64,000 nt of DNA from Roseovarius gaetbuli (lineage in GTDB: Bacteria; Pseudomonadota; Alphaproteobacteria; Rhodobacterales; Rhodobacteraceae): the NCBI RefSeq assembly GCF_900172365.1, contig NZ_FWFJ01000021.1, positions 1 to 64,000 on the forward strand, given 5' to 3'. Below are positions 52,950 through 62,396 of the stretch, piece by piece (the stretch's first letter is position 1; every line of letters begins with the position of its first letter). The translations under genes were made by a program, and so were the position numbers. The notes under the pieces were generated by a model, which saw nothing but the letters and a program-made list of their open reading frames with translations, did not search any database and was not told the origin of the DNA.

Positions 52950-52975
52950 AACGGCGCCCCTTTGGGCGCCGTTTT
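52950..52975 (+). terminator. Rho-independent terminator of mlaA-mlaC
   Basis: AACGGCGCCC and GGGCGCCGTT form a perfect 10-bp stem around CTTT, with two further T residues after the arm (TTTT in all). It lies 30 bp past the mlaC stop and just beyond the convergent PBP gene's stop. Confidence 0.85.
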
Positions 52976-55101
52976 CAGTTGCCCCCGAAGATACCACGCA
53001 GGATATTTTCAATCGGGTTGTTGCTGCGTGGTCTCTGCTCGCGCCGCTGTCGCGGGGCGGGTGCCGGTGCGGGCTTGGGCGCCGGGCGCAGCATCGGCAG
53101 CGGCTTGACCGGCACGCCTTCATGCACCCGCACCATCGTCTCGTGCCAGATTTCCGCCGGAAGCCCGCCGCCCGTCACCCCGGTGAGGGGCGTGTTGTCG
53201 TCATAGCCCATCCAGACGCCGGCCACGTAATCGGCGCTAAAGCCCAGAAACCACGCATCGCGCGCCGCCTGAGTGGTGCCGGTCTTGCCGGCCGCCTCGC
53301 GGTCCGGCAATTTGGCGCGCCCGCCAGTGCCGCCATCGACCACCCGGCTCATCATATAAATGAGCTCGCGGGCGGCCTCTTCGCGGATCACCCGCTCACC
53401 AATACCGCCGCCACTGCCCATCAGCGGGGTGCTGTCGCCCAGAAGGCTAAGTTCGACAAGGCCATAGGGCGTCACCGACGAACCGCCGTTGAGAATGCCG
53501 GCATAGGCCCCGGTCATCTCGATCAGCGTGCTTTCCGAGGCCCCAAGCGCCAGCGCCGGCCCCGCCGCCAGATCGCTTTCGATACCGAAATCGCTGGCCA
53601 CCTTGCGCACAAGTTCGCGGCCCACGCTTTCCGATATCTTGACCGCCGGTATGTTCAGCGACTGGCGCAGCGCCTCGGCGAGGGTCACGCGGCCATAATG
53701 CTTGCGGGTATAGTTCTCCGGGCACCAGCGCCCCGACCCCGCAATGTTAAGACAATAGGGCTCATCCACCACGACGGAATCATAGTGGTATCCCAACTCA
53801 AGCGCGGTGGCATAAACGAAGGGCTTGAACGCCGATCCGGTCTGGCGATTGGCCTGTGTCGCGCGGTTGAAGGCGCCCACGACCTTGGTCTTGCGCCCGC
53901 CCACCATGCCGCGCACCGCGCCATCGGCGGACATGACGACAATCGCCGCCTGCGCCTTGGACCCCTCGCGCACCTTCTCCTCGAAGATGTACTTCAAGGC
54001 ATCCTCGGCGGCGCGTTGAATGCGCTGATCGAGGGTGGTCTTGATGATCACATCCTCGGTGGTGTCGCGGGTAAAGAACTCTGGCCCCGAGGCCATCACC
54101 CAATCGGCGAAATAACCGCCGGCCTGCGCCTCTGCCGCCGCCGATAGCTCTGCGGGGTTGGCCAGGGCGATGGCAACCTCGCTATCGGACAAATACCCCT
54201 GACGGCGCATCAAGCCGATCACCACCGAGGCCCGGTTTTGCGAGCGTTCAAGGTTGCTTGTGGGGGCCAATGTCGACGGCGCCGTCAAAAGCCCGGCCAG
54301 CATCGCCCCCTCGGAGGGGTTGAGGTTGGCCGCCGATTTGCCGAAATAGCGCTGTGCCGCGGCCTCGGCGCCGTAAGCCCCGCCACCAAGATAGGCCCGG
54401 TTGAGGTAGACCGACAAAACCTGATCCTTGGTGTATTTCGCCTCCATCGCGAGGGCATAGATCGCCTCTTTCGCCTTGCGCCAAAGCGATGAGCGGCGGC
54501 AATCGGCGATATACTCGGCCTCATTCTTCCATTGTGTTTCGTCGAACTCGACGCCGAAACACAGCAATTTCGCAGTCTGCTGGGTGATGGTCGAGCCGCC
54601 ATTGCCCGACAGCGGACCACGGCCCTCGCGCAGGTTGATGCGGATCGCGCTTGCAATGCCAATTGGATCAACGCCGGGATGCATGTAAAACCGCCGGTCT
54701 TCGGTGGCGATCACCGCGTTCTTGAGGTGTTTGCTGACCGTGTCGGCATCAATCACGCCGCCAAACTGATCGCCGCGCCAGGCAAAGACGTCGCCCTTGC
54801 TATCCAAAAGCGTGACCGAGCCTTTTGCGCGCCCGTCCAGAAGCGAGGCATATTCCGGCAGGGTGGTATAGGTATAGGCCACCGCCACACCGACGATCAG
54901 CGTGATAACCACGCCAATCCGCCAGCTGATCCCCCAGATGACCCGAAAGACCCAGCCGATAATGCGCGTAAAGAAGGCGATGATCGGGTTGCGGCTGCGC
55001 GCCGGTTTGCGCCGCGCCCGTTTGGCCGCCGGTTTCGCCGGGGTCTTGCGCGTGCGCTTGGGCGCCACCAAGGGCGGCCTTTTACGTCCTGAAGTACTCA
55101 T
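52975..55101 (-). CDS. Class A penicillin-binding protein (PBP1-type), 708 aa
   Basis: A basic cytoplasmic tail (about 1-40), one membrane helix (about 60-85), then a glycosyltransferase domain with ATEDRRFYMHPG and GGSTITQQTAKL, and a transpeptidase domain with TGSAFKPF (catalytic Ser in SxxK), SLN and KTGTTQAA. The C-terminal end is Pro/Ala/Arg-rich. It polymerises and crosslinks peptidoglycan. The ATG at 55099-55101 starts the basic tail. It is divergent from glnK. Confidence 0.92.
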   Translation of the reverse strand: MSTSGRKRPPLVAPKRTRKTPAKPAAKRARRKPARSRNPIIAFFTRIIGWVFRVIWGISWRIGVVITLIVGVAVAYTYTTLPEYASLLDGRAKGSVTLLDSKGDVFAWRGDQFGGVIDADTVSKHLKNAVIATEDRRFYMHPGVDPIGIASAIRINLREGRGPLSGNGGSTITQQTAKLLCFGVEFDETQWKNEAEYIADCRRSSLWRKAKEAIYALAMEAKYTKDQVLSVYLNRAYLGGGAYGAEAAAQRYFGKSAANLNPSEGAMLAGLLTAPSTLAPTSNLERSQNRASVVIGLMRRQGYLSDSEVAIALANPAELSAAAEAQAGGYFADWVMASGPEFFTRDTTEDVIIKTTLDQRIQRAAEDALKYIFEEKVREGSKAQAAIVVMSADGAVRGMVGGRKTKVVGAFNRATQANRQTGSAFKPFVYATALELGYHYDSVVVDEPYCLNIAGSGRWCPENYTRKHYGRVTLAEALRQSLNIPAVKISESVGRELVRKVASDFGIESDLAAGPALALGASESTLIEMTGAYAGILNGGSSVTPYGLVELSLLGDSTPLMGSGGGIGERVIREEAARELIYMMSRVVDGGTGGRAKLPDREAAGKTGTTQAARDAWFLGFSADYVAGVWMGYDDNTPLTGVTGGGLPAEIWHETMVRVHEGVPVKPLPMLRPAPKPAPAPAPRQRREQRPRSNNPIENILRGIFGGN

Positions 55102-55294
55102 GCTCGTCCTGCCCGGACCTGTTTCTTTGCGCCACTCTACCCTGCCCTTTCCCAAAAGTAGAGACCCCGGAACACGACTCGCAGCTTTTCCGTTCGCCCA
55201 TTTATTAGGCGGATTAACCTTTGCGCCTCTTTTTTAATCAAAAGACTGCGACAATCGCCCCCAAAACCCGCCTTGCGACTTCAAGAATCTGCGC

Positions 55295-55311
55295 CCGGCG
55301 CTTTTTCTGCA
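55295..55311 (+). promoter_or_regulatory. Candidate sigma-54 promoter of glnK-amtB
   Basis: CGGCGCTTTTTCTGCA has GG (55297-55298) and GC (55309-55310) separated by 10 bases, the spacing of -24/-12 promoters, with TGCA at the -12 end. The match to consensus TGGCACG-N4-TTGCA is partial. It would place the start of transcription about 36 bases before the glnK GTG. No clear NtrC site was found. Confidence 0.35.
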
Positions 55312-55356
55312 GGTGCAAATAACGCGCTGAGCCACAGGAAACCGAAAGGGGTAGAC

Positions 55357-55695
55357 GTGAAACTCATCATTGCAACGATAAAGCCGTTCAAACTCGAAGA
55401 GGTCCGCGAAGCGCTGACCGATATCGGGGTGCGCGGCATGATGGTTACCGAAATCAAGGGCTTCGGCTCGCAGTCAGGACACACGGAAATCTATCGCGGC
55501 GCCGAATACGCCGTGAATTTCGTGCCCAAGATCAAGCTTGAGATCGGCGTAAGCGCCGGCATGGCCGATCAGGTGGTCGAGACCATCACCAAGACCGCCC
55601 GCACCGGCAAGATCGGTGACGGCAAGATCTTTGTTCTCGACATCGCTCAGGCCGTGCGCGTGCGCACCGGCGAAACCAACGACGACGCGCTTTAA
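55357..55695 (+). CDS. glnK: Nitrogen regulatory protein PII (GlnK)
   Basis: A 112-residue PII protein with the start KLIIATIKPFKLEEVREAL, the T-loop GHTEIYRGAEYAVNF containing the uridylylation tyrosine (Tyr51), and the GKIGDGKIFV B-loop. It senses 2-oxoglutarate and ATP/ADP and blocks AmtB when nitrogen is plentiful. The GTG at 55357 with AAAGGGG upstream is the start. It is 26 bp upstream of amtB, the classical glnK-amtB pair. Confidence 0.95.
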   Translation: MKLIIATIKPFKLEEVREALTDIGVRGMMVTEIKGFGSQSGHTEIYRGAEYAVNFVPKIKLEIGVSAGMADQVVETITKTARTGKIGDGKIFVLDIAQAVRVRTGETNDDAL

Positions 55696-55721
55696 CAGCG
55701 CGCAGGGGAAAGGACAGCACA

Positions 55722-57047
55722 ATGAATTCCATGACTAAACTTGGCCTTGCCGCAACGCTTATCGCGCTGCCGCAGCTTGGCCTTGCACAAGAGGCCGATA
55801 CGACGCCGACAAACGCCGATATCGGGTTTATCTTCACCACCTTCATGTTCCTCGTCTCGGGCTTTCTGGTGTTTTTCATGGCCGCCGGCTTTGCCATGCT
55901 CGAAGCGGGCCTTGTGCGCGGCAAGAACGTCGCGATGCAGCTCACCAAGAACATGGCGCTCTTCTCACTCGCCTCGATTTTCTACTACATCCTCGGCTAT
56001 AACCTGATGTATCCGGGCGATGGCTGGAGCATGCAGGGCATCCTTGGCGCCTTTTCGATCACCTCGCTCGAGCCGGTCGGCCTTGCCGGTGCCGAACCTG
56101 ACCTGACCTATGCCTCGGTCGGCTCTGACTTCTTCTTTCAACTGATGTTCTGTGCGGCCACCGCTTCAATCGTGTCGGGTGCCGTGGCCGAGCGGATCAA
56201 GCTCTGGCCGTTCCTGATGTTCACCATCGTTCTGACGGCTGTGATCTATCCGGTTCAGGCGAGCTGGAAATGGGGCGGCGGTTTTCTTGACGAAATGGGT
56301 TTCCTTGATTTCGCCGGCTCGACCGTCGTGCACTCGGTCGGTGGCTGGGCCGCTCTGACGGGCGCCATCATCCTTGGGCCGCGCATCGGCAAATACGCCA
56401 AAGACGGCCGCGTGATCCCGATCCCCGGTTCGAACCTTGCACTTGCCACTCTGGGTACGTTCATCCTGTGGCTGGGTTGGTTCGGCTTTAACGGCGGCTC
56501 GCAACTTTACATGGACACCGCCGGCAACGTGGCTGACATCAGCCGGATCTTCTCGAACACCAACACTGCCGCTGCTGCGGGTGCCGTTGTTGCTCTGATC
56601 CTCACTCAGATGCTCTATAAAAAGCCTGACCTTACGATGATCCTGAACGGTGCCCTGGCCGGTCTGGTCTCGATCACCGCCGAGCCGCTGACGCCCTCGC
56701 TTATTCAGGCCACTCTGATCGGTGGTGTTGGCGGTGCGATCGTGGTCTTCGCCGTGCCGATGCTCGACAAATTCAAGATCGACGACGTCGTGGGCGCCAT
56801 CCCGGTGCACCTCTTTGCCGGTATCTGGGGCACGCTCGCTGTGCCGCTGACCAACTCGGATGCAAACTTTGGCACCCAGATCATCTCGATCCTGATCGTC
56901 GGCGCCTTTGTTGTTGTCGCCTCGACCATCGTCTGGCTGCTGCTCAAGGGCATCTTTGGCCTGCGCGTCAGCGAAGAGGACGAGATCAACGGCCTCGACA
57001 TGGCAGAGCTTGGCATGGAGGCCTATCCAGAATTCTCCAAAGGCTGA
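55722..57047 (+). CDS. amtB: Ammonium transporter AmtB
   Basis: A signal peptide and about 11 helices. The family signatures include DFAGSTVVHSVGGWAALTGA with the pore histidine region, and the second conserved His in IPVHLFAGIWG. The C-terminal tail, needed for GlnK docking, ends in GMEAYPEF. It takes up ammonium under nitrogen limitation, as fits its pairing with glnK. GGGGAAAGGA lies before the ATG at 55722. A strong terminator follows. Confidence 0.95.
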   Translation: MNSMTKLGLAATLIALPQLGLAQEADTTPTNADIGFIFTTFMFLVSGFLVFFMAAGFAMLEAGLVRGKNVAMQLTKNMALFSLASIFYYILGYNLMYPGDGWSMQGILGAFSITSLEPVGLAGAEPDLTYASVGSDFFFQLMFCAATASIVSGAVAERIKLWPFLMFTIVLTAVIYPVQASWKWGGGFLDEMGFLDFAGSTVVHSVGGWAALTGAIILGPRIGKYAKDGRVIPIPGSNLALATLGTFILWLGWFGFNGGSQLYMDTAGNVADISRIFSNTNTAAAAGAVVALILTQMLYKKPDLTMILNGALAGLVSITAEPLTPSLIQATLIGGVGGAIVVFAVPMLDKFKIDDVVGAIPVHLFAGIWGTLAVPLTNSDANFGTQIISILIVGAFVVVASTIVWLLLKGIFGLRVSEEDEINGLDMAELGMEAYPEFSKG

Positions 57048-57082
57048 TCTCTCCTCCTCCCTGATCAGCCAGAAGAGATTTT

Positions 57083-57109
57083 CCCGGGCGTTCGCGCCCG
57101 GGCTTTTTT
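57083..57109 (+). terminator. Rho-independent terminator of glnK-amtB
   Basis: CCCGGGCG (57083-57090) and CGCCCGGG (57095-57102) form a perfect 8-bp stem with a TTCG tetraloop; six T residues follow after one C. It is 36 bp past the amtB stop. Confidence 0.9.
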
Positions 57110-57181
57110 ATGCCGGATTGGCAGCTCTCCCGCTTCGCCACATCTGGCAGAATCGCCCAAAGCCGTGCTAAGTCTTGCGGT

Positions 57182-59044
57182 ATGAGCATCGCCAACCCCA
57201 ATATAGACCCGGCCCAGCCGACAATTCGCCAACTTGACGAGGGCGCGATCAATCGTATCGCCGCCGGCGAGGTGGTCGAGCGCCCGGCCTCTGCGGTCAA
57301 GGAACTGGTGGAAAACGCGCTTGATGCAGGCGCCACGCGGATCGAGGTGGCAATTGCCGATGGCGGCAAAACCCTTATTCGGGTGCGCGACGATGGCTGT
57401 GGCATCGCGCCCGAACAACTGCCGCTGGCCCTGGCGCGTCATGCAACGTCAAAGATTGACGGCTCGGATCTTCTCAACATCCATTCCTTCGGGTTTCGCG
57501 GCGAGGCCCTGCCCTCGCTTGGCGCGGTTGGTCGGCTGACCATCACCTCGCGGGCGCGCGGGTTCGAGGCGGCTGAAATCTCGGTATCTGGCGGCCAGAT
57601 GGGTGCGGTCAAACCCGCCGCCCTGAATTCCGGCACGACCGTGTCCCTGCGCGATCTGTTTTATGCCACGCCTGCGCGGCTCAAGTTCATGCGCAGCGAC
57701 CGCGCCGAGAATCAGGCGATCAGCGATACCATCAAGCGCCTTGCCATGGCCGAGCCGTTTGTGGGCTTTACCCTGCGCGATGTGTCGGGGGGCGGCGAAG
57801 GGCGGATCACCTTTCGCGCCGACCCGGAAACCGGCGATCTGTTCGATGCTCTGCACGGGCGGCTGGCACGGGTGATCGGGGCGGATTTCGCCGAGAACGC
57901 CCTGCGGATCGAGGCGACGCGCGAGGGGCTCAGCATGACAGGCTATGCCGCCCTGCCGACCTATTCGCGCGGCTCTTCGGTGACGCAATACCTCTTCGTG
58001 AATGGTCGCCCGGTACGCGACAAGATGCTCTATGGCGCGCTGCGCGCTGCCTATAGCGACGTCCTTAGCCGTGACCGCCACCCGGCGGCGGCGCTGTTTC
58101 TCGACTGCGACCCGACGCTTGTGGATGTGAACGTGCATCCAGCCAAATCCGAGGTCCGTTTTAGCGATCCGGGGTTGGCGCGCGGGCTTATCGTGTCGGG
58201 GCTGCGCCATGCTCTGGCCGAGGCCGGGCATCGCGCCTCAAGCACGGTTGCCGACGCCACGCTCGGGGCGTTTCGCCCCGAACCAATCGCCGCCCAAGGC
58301 GCGCGTGTCTACCAGATGGATCGCCCCTCTTCTGCCGCCCGCACCCTTGCCTATCAATCGCAAGCGCCCGGTTTTGCCGAGATGCAACAAGCCTATAGCG
58401 CGCGGGTCGAATCGGACCCGCGCGAGGTCGGCACGCAAGAGCCAGACGAGCCCCCCGCAACCGCCCTGCCGCTTGGGGCGGCGCGCGCGCAGGTGCATGA
58501 AAACTATATCATTGCCCAGACCGAAACCGGCATGGTCATCGTCGATCAGCACGCCGCGCACGAACGGCTGGTCTATGAACGCCTCAAGGCACAGATGGCC
58601 GACACCGGCGTTGCCTCGCAGGCGCTTTTGATCCCCGATATTGTTGACCTATCCGAGGCCGATTGCGCCATCCTGCTTGACGCGGCGGAGGATCTTGCAC
58701 GGCTTGGCCTTGTGATGGAACCCTTCGGGCCGGGCAGCATCGCGGTGCGCGAAACACCCGCCATTCTGGGTCAGGTCAACGCCCCTGCCCTGTTGCGCGA
58801 TATCCTCGATGAACTCGCCGATCAGGGCGACAGCCAGACCCTCAAATCGCGCATCGACGCGATCCTGTCGCGGGTTGCCTGTCACGGCTCGATCCGCTCG
58901 GGGCGGCGCATGAGCGGTGAGGAGATGAACGCCCTGCTGCGCGAAATGGAACGCACGCCGCTATCAGGCCAGTGCAACCACGGCCGCCCCACCTATGTCG
59001 AGCTGCGTCTGTCTGACATCGAACGCCTGTTTGGTCGCACATGA
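57182..59044 (+). CDS. mutL: DNA mismatch repair protein MutL
   Basis: The N-terminal GHKL ATPase has [26 protein letters not shown] and [11 protein letters not shown]. The C-terminal domain has the endonuclease motif [13 protein letters not shown] and the later [10 protein letters not shown] and QCNHGRPT metal-site motifs, so this MutL nicks DNA itself, as expected in bacteria without MutH. The ATG at 57182 begins just before the conserved N-terminus. No mutS is nearby. It overlaps rmuC by ATGA. Confidence 0.95.
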   Translation: MSIANPNIDPAQPTIRQLDEGAINRIAAGEVVERPASAVKELVENALDAGATRIEVAIADGGKTLIRVRDDGCGIAPEQLPLALARHATSKIDGSDLLNIHSFGFRGEALPSLGAVGRLTITSRARGFEAAEISVSGGQMGAVKPAALNSGTTVSLRDLFYATPARLKFMRSDRAENQAISDTIKRLAMAEPFVGFTLRDVSGGGEGRITFRADPETGDLFDALHGRLARVIGADFAENALRIEATREGLSMTGYAALPTYSRGSSVTQYLFVNGRPVRDKMLYGALRAAYSDVLSRDRHPAAALFLDCDPTLVDVNVHPAKSEVRFSDPGLARGLIVSGLRHALAEAGHRASSTVADATLGAFRPEPIAAQGARVYQMDRPSSAARTLAYQSQAPGFAEMQQAYSARVESDPREVGTQEPDEPPATALPLGAARAQVHENYIIAQTETGMVIVDQHAAHERLVYERLKAQMADTGVASQALLIPDIVDLSEADCAILLDAAEDLARLGLVMEPFGPGSIAVRETPAILGQVNAPALLRDILDELADQGDSQTLKSRIDAILSRVACHGSIRSGRRMSGEEMNALLREMERTPLSGQCNHGRPTYVELRLSDIERLFGRT

Positions 59045-60210
59045 TTCAGATCGGCGATACCCAGTTTTCGCTTAGCGATCCGCTTGTGCTGGCCGCCCTT
59101 TTTGGCGCCGCAATCGTGCTGCTGATCCTGATCCTGTTGATCATGGCGGTGCGCTCCTCGGCACGCTCGGCCAACCTTGCCGAGCCGCTGGCGCAGCAAG
59201 TCGGGCAATTGGGGCTTCGCGTGCAGGGGCTCAGCGACGGGCAACACCAGCTTGCCGGCGGGCTCAACCATGTTTCCGAGGCACAGGCAGCGGCGCAATC
59301 GCATCTGCTTCAACTGATGGAAAAGCGCCTCTCGCAGGTGTCTGAGCAGATGTCGGAAAACCTGCAAGGCTCGGCCCGGCGCACCGCGCAATCGCTTGGC
59401 GATCTGCAACAGCGGCTTCAGGCAATCGACAAGGCGCAGGATAATATCACCAAGCTCTCGGGCGATGTTCTGTCGCTTCAGGACATCCTGAGCAACAAAC
59501 AGACCCGCGGGGCGTTCGGTGAAATCCAGCTGACCGATATCGTGACCAAGGCCCTGCCCTCGGATAGCTATAGCCTGCAACACACGCTGTCGAACGGGCG
59601 GCGCGCCGATTGCCTTATCCACCTGCCCAACCCGCCGGGGCCGATCTGTATCGACAGCAAATTCCCTCTAGAAGCCTATGAGGCCCTGCGCCGCGCCAAG
59701 ACCGATTGGGAGTTGAACGAGGCCGCCAAGTTTCTGCGCGTCTCGGTCAAGAAACACATCCGCGACATTTCAGAGAAATACATTCTGGACGGCGAAACCG
59801 CCGATGGCGCGCTGATGTTTCTGCCCTCCGAGGCGGTCTATGCCGAGCTGCACGCCAATTTCCCCGAACTGGTGCGCGACGGCTTTGCCGCGCGCGTCTG
59901 GATCGTGTCGCCGACCACCTGCATGGCGACGCTCAACACCATGCGCGCCATTCTCAAGGATGCCCGCATGCGCGAACAGGCCGGCGCGATCCGGCGCGAA
60001 TTAGGCCTGTTGTTCGGCGATGTAGAGCGGTTGGGCACGCGGGTGGAAAACCTTGACCGGCATTTCAATCAGGCCGCCAAGGATATCTCGGATATCAAGA
60101 TTTCCGCCGACAAGGCCGGGCGCCGCGCCCGCCGTCTCGACAACTTCGATTTCGAGGAACTCGCCCCCGAGGCAGAGCCCGCCATCGTTGCCCTGCCGAA
60201 AGACAGCTAG
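59041..60210 (+). CDS. rmuC: RmuC-family DNA recombination protein, 389 aa
   Basis: An N-terminal membrane helix (about 16-37) and a coiled coil (about 45-140) lead to the RmuC nuclease-like domain, with [33 protein letters not shown] and the [17 protein letters not shown] end. RmuC is thought to limit inversions at repeats, with an endonuclease-like fold of the PD-(D/E)XK type. It is coupled to mutL by a 4-bp overlap. The C-terminal 20 residues are variable. Confidence 0.92.
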   Translation: MIQIGDTQFSLSDPLVLAALFGAAIVLLILILLIMAVRSSARSANLAEPLAQQVGQLGLRVQGLSDGQHQLAGGLNHVSEAQAAAQSHLLQLMEKRLSQVSEQMSENLQGSARRTAQSLGDLQQRLQAIDKAQDNITKLSGDVLSLQDILSNKQTRGAFGEIQLTDIVTKALPSDSYSLQHTLSNGRRADCLIHLPNPPGPICIDSKFPLEAYEALRRAKTDWELNEAAKFLRVSVKKHIRDISEKYILDGETADGALMFLPSEAVYAELHANFPELVRDGFAARVWIVSPTTCMATLNTMRAILKDARMREQAGAIRRELGLLFGDVERLGTRVENLDRHFNQAAKDISDIKISADKAGRRARRLDNFDFEELAPEAEPAIVALPKDS

Positions 60211-60222
60211 GCACAGGACACG

Positions 60223-60259
60223 AAAAAGGCCGGGATGCGCACTCATTACGCCCCCGGCC
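60223..60259 (-). terminator. Rho-independent terminator of the 27-residue peptide gene
   Basis: On the minus strand GGCCGGG and CCCGGCC pair perfectly around an 18-base loop and are followed by TTTTT. It lies just past the stop of the small gene at 60282-60365. Confidence 0.75.
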
Positions 60260-60281
60260 CCTTGGAAAACGAGATTAACCG

Positions 60282-60365
60282 TTACAGGGCGGCCAGAATG
60301 GCCACGGGCAGGCCAAGCATGCCTGCGGTGATGATCGCGATTGAAAGTCCAAGACCTTTAAACAT
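60282..60365 (-). CDS. 27-residue membrane peptide of unknown function
   Basis: A short open frame with an ATG at 60363-60365, GGAGAACG eight bases upstream, and a stop at 60282-60284. It encodes MFKGLGLSIAIITAG and then MLGLPVAILAAL, one hydrophobic helix after a single basic residue. A terminator follows at 60223-60259. The ribosome-binding site, terminator and membrane character support a real small gene, perhaps co-transcribed with the hypothetical gene 90 bp upstream. It is too short for most annotation tools. Function unknown. Confidence 0.6.
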   Translation of the reverse strand: MFKGLGLSIAIITAGMLGLPVAILAAL

Positions 60366-60455
60366 GTGACGTTCTCCATTGATTGGGTGTGCCGATAATC
60401 AGGAGGTAGCCCTGCGCGTCCTCAAGGGGATGCGGCAGGCTGTCACAGATGCGCT

Positions 60456-60833
60456 CTAAATGGTTTCCAGACAATGCCGCCGGAATGCGCGTTTCAACAG
60501 GTCGAGTTCTTCGCGCAAAAGCGAGATTTCCGAGCGGATGTCATAGCTAAGCACATCACCGGACAAGAGCGCGAAACTGTCGAGCACCTCGCCGCTGCGG
60601 GCATCGCGGATTACAAAGGTCTGAACCCCGTCGGCAATCGCCGCCGCAGGCACCGGCACCCGCACGACCCAGAGACCGTCATCCGGCTTTTCGACAACCT
60701 CGACATCCGGCACCGGCCTTTGAAGATGCATCACCTCGATCTGGGGCTGGTAATTGCCCGTGCCCTCATAGGTCAGAACCCCTTCCCAGACCCCTTCAAA
60801 CAGGCGCGTTTTGGTCAGCGTCAGCTCACTCAT
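60456..60833 (-). CDS. Conserved hypothetical protein, 125 aa
   Basis: A soluble acidic protein, mostly beta-strand in appearance, with a short C-terminal helix (SLLREELDLLKRAFRRHC). No known domain, catalytic motif or signal peptide was seen. GAAAGGA is well placed before the ATG at 60831-60833. It follows the DUF6478-like gene by 14 bp and is probably co-transcribed with it. Codon use and spacing show it is a real gene. Confidence 0.65.
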   Translation of the reverse strand: MSELTLTKTRLFEGVWEGVLTYEGTGNYQPQIEVMHLQRPVPDVEVVEKPDDGLWVVRVPVPAAAIADGVQTFVIRDARSGEVLDSFALLSGDVLSYDIRSEISLLREELDLLKRAFRRHCLETI

Positions 60834-60847
60834 CCGGGGGTCCTTTC

Positions 60848-61606
60848 TTATAATTCCGCGCGCGGGCGGCGGCTAAAGGTGAGGTCGTGCAAGACCACCT
60901 GGCTCATCTGCGGGTTCTCGAAGATCAGGTCGATCCACGCCCGCTCCACCCGCTTTTCGTTGAGGTTGGAATAGGCGAGGTCAAACTCGACCATGATCTC
61001 ATCCTCGTGCAGCGGCAATTCACGCACGATCTGTTCGGTATTGGGGCCATGCTTGATGTTGAGGCGCGCGAAAATCTCAAGTGGCTTTTCCATCTCGACA
61101 ATCGTATCCATCCGCAACAGGTGCTTGCGCGTCAGCCCATTAACCGCCTCTTGCGGAAAATCCAGCACCACCGACAGGAACGATCCGTCAAAGGCAAACA
61201 CATCCATCCGAAGCCCGTAAGGCGCAAGATCAGCCTCGCGGCTGTTGCGCAATTGCCGCAAGGAAAGCTCGGAATGTGCGCAATCGTGAAACAATGTCAC
61301 TTCGCGCCCCAGCATCGACTTTGACTGGACCGAGGCCATGCCCGGCGTCGGCAAAGGTTCGCGCCAAAGCTCTGGCCGCCAGGACCAATCGGTGCCATGC
61401 GGCTTGGGAAACGCGTTCGAACCGATCATCGGCAAGGCCAGACGGTTATCCGCCGTCGAGATCACTTCGTTCAATGAATACATAAGCTTGCGGGCGCGGG
61501 CACGCTCCCTGCGCAGATTTTCGAGGCTCATCATAGGGGCATTGCGCGCCGCCTGGCTCCACTTGCGAAGGCCTTGGCGCTGCACAACCAAATCTAGAAA
61601 TTTCAT
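60848..61606 (-). CDS. Conserved hypothetical protein (DUF6478-like), 252 aa
   Basis: A soluble protein restricted, as far as I recall, to Rhodobacterales and related bacteria; I believe it is the family DUF6478. Features visible are an N-terminal helical segment with many Arg (about 10-40), an FHDCAHSELSLRQL segment near residue 107-120 with Cys/His, and a C-terminal beta-rich half. No catalytic motif was identified. It lies 72 bp downstream of the lipoprotein gene and just upstream of the 125-residue gene, probably in one operon. Confidence 0.6.
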   Translation of the reverse strand: MKFLDLVVQRQGLRKWSQAARNAPMMSLENLRRERARARKLMYSLNEVISTADNRLALPMIGSNAFPKPHGTDWSWRPELWREPLPTPGMASVQSKSMLGREVTLFHDCAHSELSLRQLRNSREADLAPYGLRMDVFAFDGSFLSVVLDFPQEAVNGLTRKHLLRMDTIVEMEKPLEIFARLNIKHGPNTEQIVRELPLHEDEIMVEFDLAYSNLNEKRVERAWIDLIFENPQMSQVVLHDLTFSRRPRAEL

Positions 61607-61678
61607 TCCGGTATTACCATGTAAGTCTCGTCTGGACGTGGTGTGCTAACAGTGTGCCCAATAACTACTTACATAGCA

Positions 61679-62374
61679 TTAACCTTTGATTGGAAACAAT
61701 CCACTCAAAAGCATATCAAGGCCTTTCTTGGCCTTGGTGACGGGTTGCGTCACGTCATTTGACGATGTTTCACCCGCTGCCGCCGCGGTGGGGGCAAAGC
61801 TGCGTTGGGGGCTCTGCTCGCGCAACTCTTCGGCCAGATCCATCAACAGATCGCGCCCCGCATCACCGGCGACAACGCCACCTTTCGGCCCATAGATCGC
61901 AAGGCCGATCAGGTGATCGTTGATCACCATGCCAGCCCGCCAATAAGACGGATCGCCCTTAGGCAGCACCGCGCGCCCGCCACTTGCAACATGAACCAGC
62001 GATATCCCGTCTCCGTCAAAACCCAGCAAAACCTTGTCCGGGGCCAGGGCGCGGGTCATTTCCGCTGAATTCGGCTGGCTCACTCCCACCCGCTGCGGCA
62101 GAACCGACACCGTCAGGACTGCAGGATCAACCACCACTCCGGCCCTGCCGGTCAGGCTCTCGCAACTGGCCAGCAACGCAAAGCTGCCGCTTGCACCGCG
62201 CTTGACGCTCTGGGGATCAATGCAATAGCCGCGCGGCCCGGCCACGGTCACGTCACCGTCGTAAAACATCACCTTGCTGAGCACAGGCGCACGCGCGCCA
62301 GACCCAGCCCCCGGCACGCCTTCAAGACAGGCGGCCAGCGGCAGGATCAGCATCGTGAAAAAGGCCCGGCGCAT
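61679..62374 (-). CDS. Putative lipoprotein, 231 aa
   Basis: The start LILPLAAC is a lipobox with the lipidated Cys near residue 16. The body is a beta-rich domain (VMFYDGDVTVAGPRGYCIDP and following) and the C-terminal half is low-complexity. No known family was recognised. The ATG at 62372-62374 starts the signal peptide; the longer frame to 62416 overlaps ilvD and is unlikely. It is the gene after ilvD on the same strand, with a gap of about 22 bp. Confidence 0.65.
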   Translation of the reverse strand: MRRAFFTMLILPLAACLEGVPGAGSGARAPVLSKVMFYDGDVTVAGPRGYCIDPQSVKRGASGSFALLASCESLTGRAGVVVDPAVLTVSVLPQRVGVSQPNSAEMTRALAPDKVLLGFDGDGISLVHVASGGRAVLPKGDPSYWRAGMVINDHLIGLAIYGPKGGVVAGDAGRDLLMDLAEELREQSPQRSFAPTAAAAGETSSNDVTQPVTKAKKGLDMLLSGLFPIKG

Positions 62375-62396
62375 GATCCGCCGGGCCGTGGTTTGA

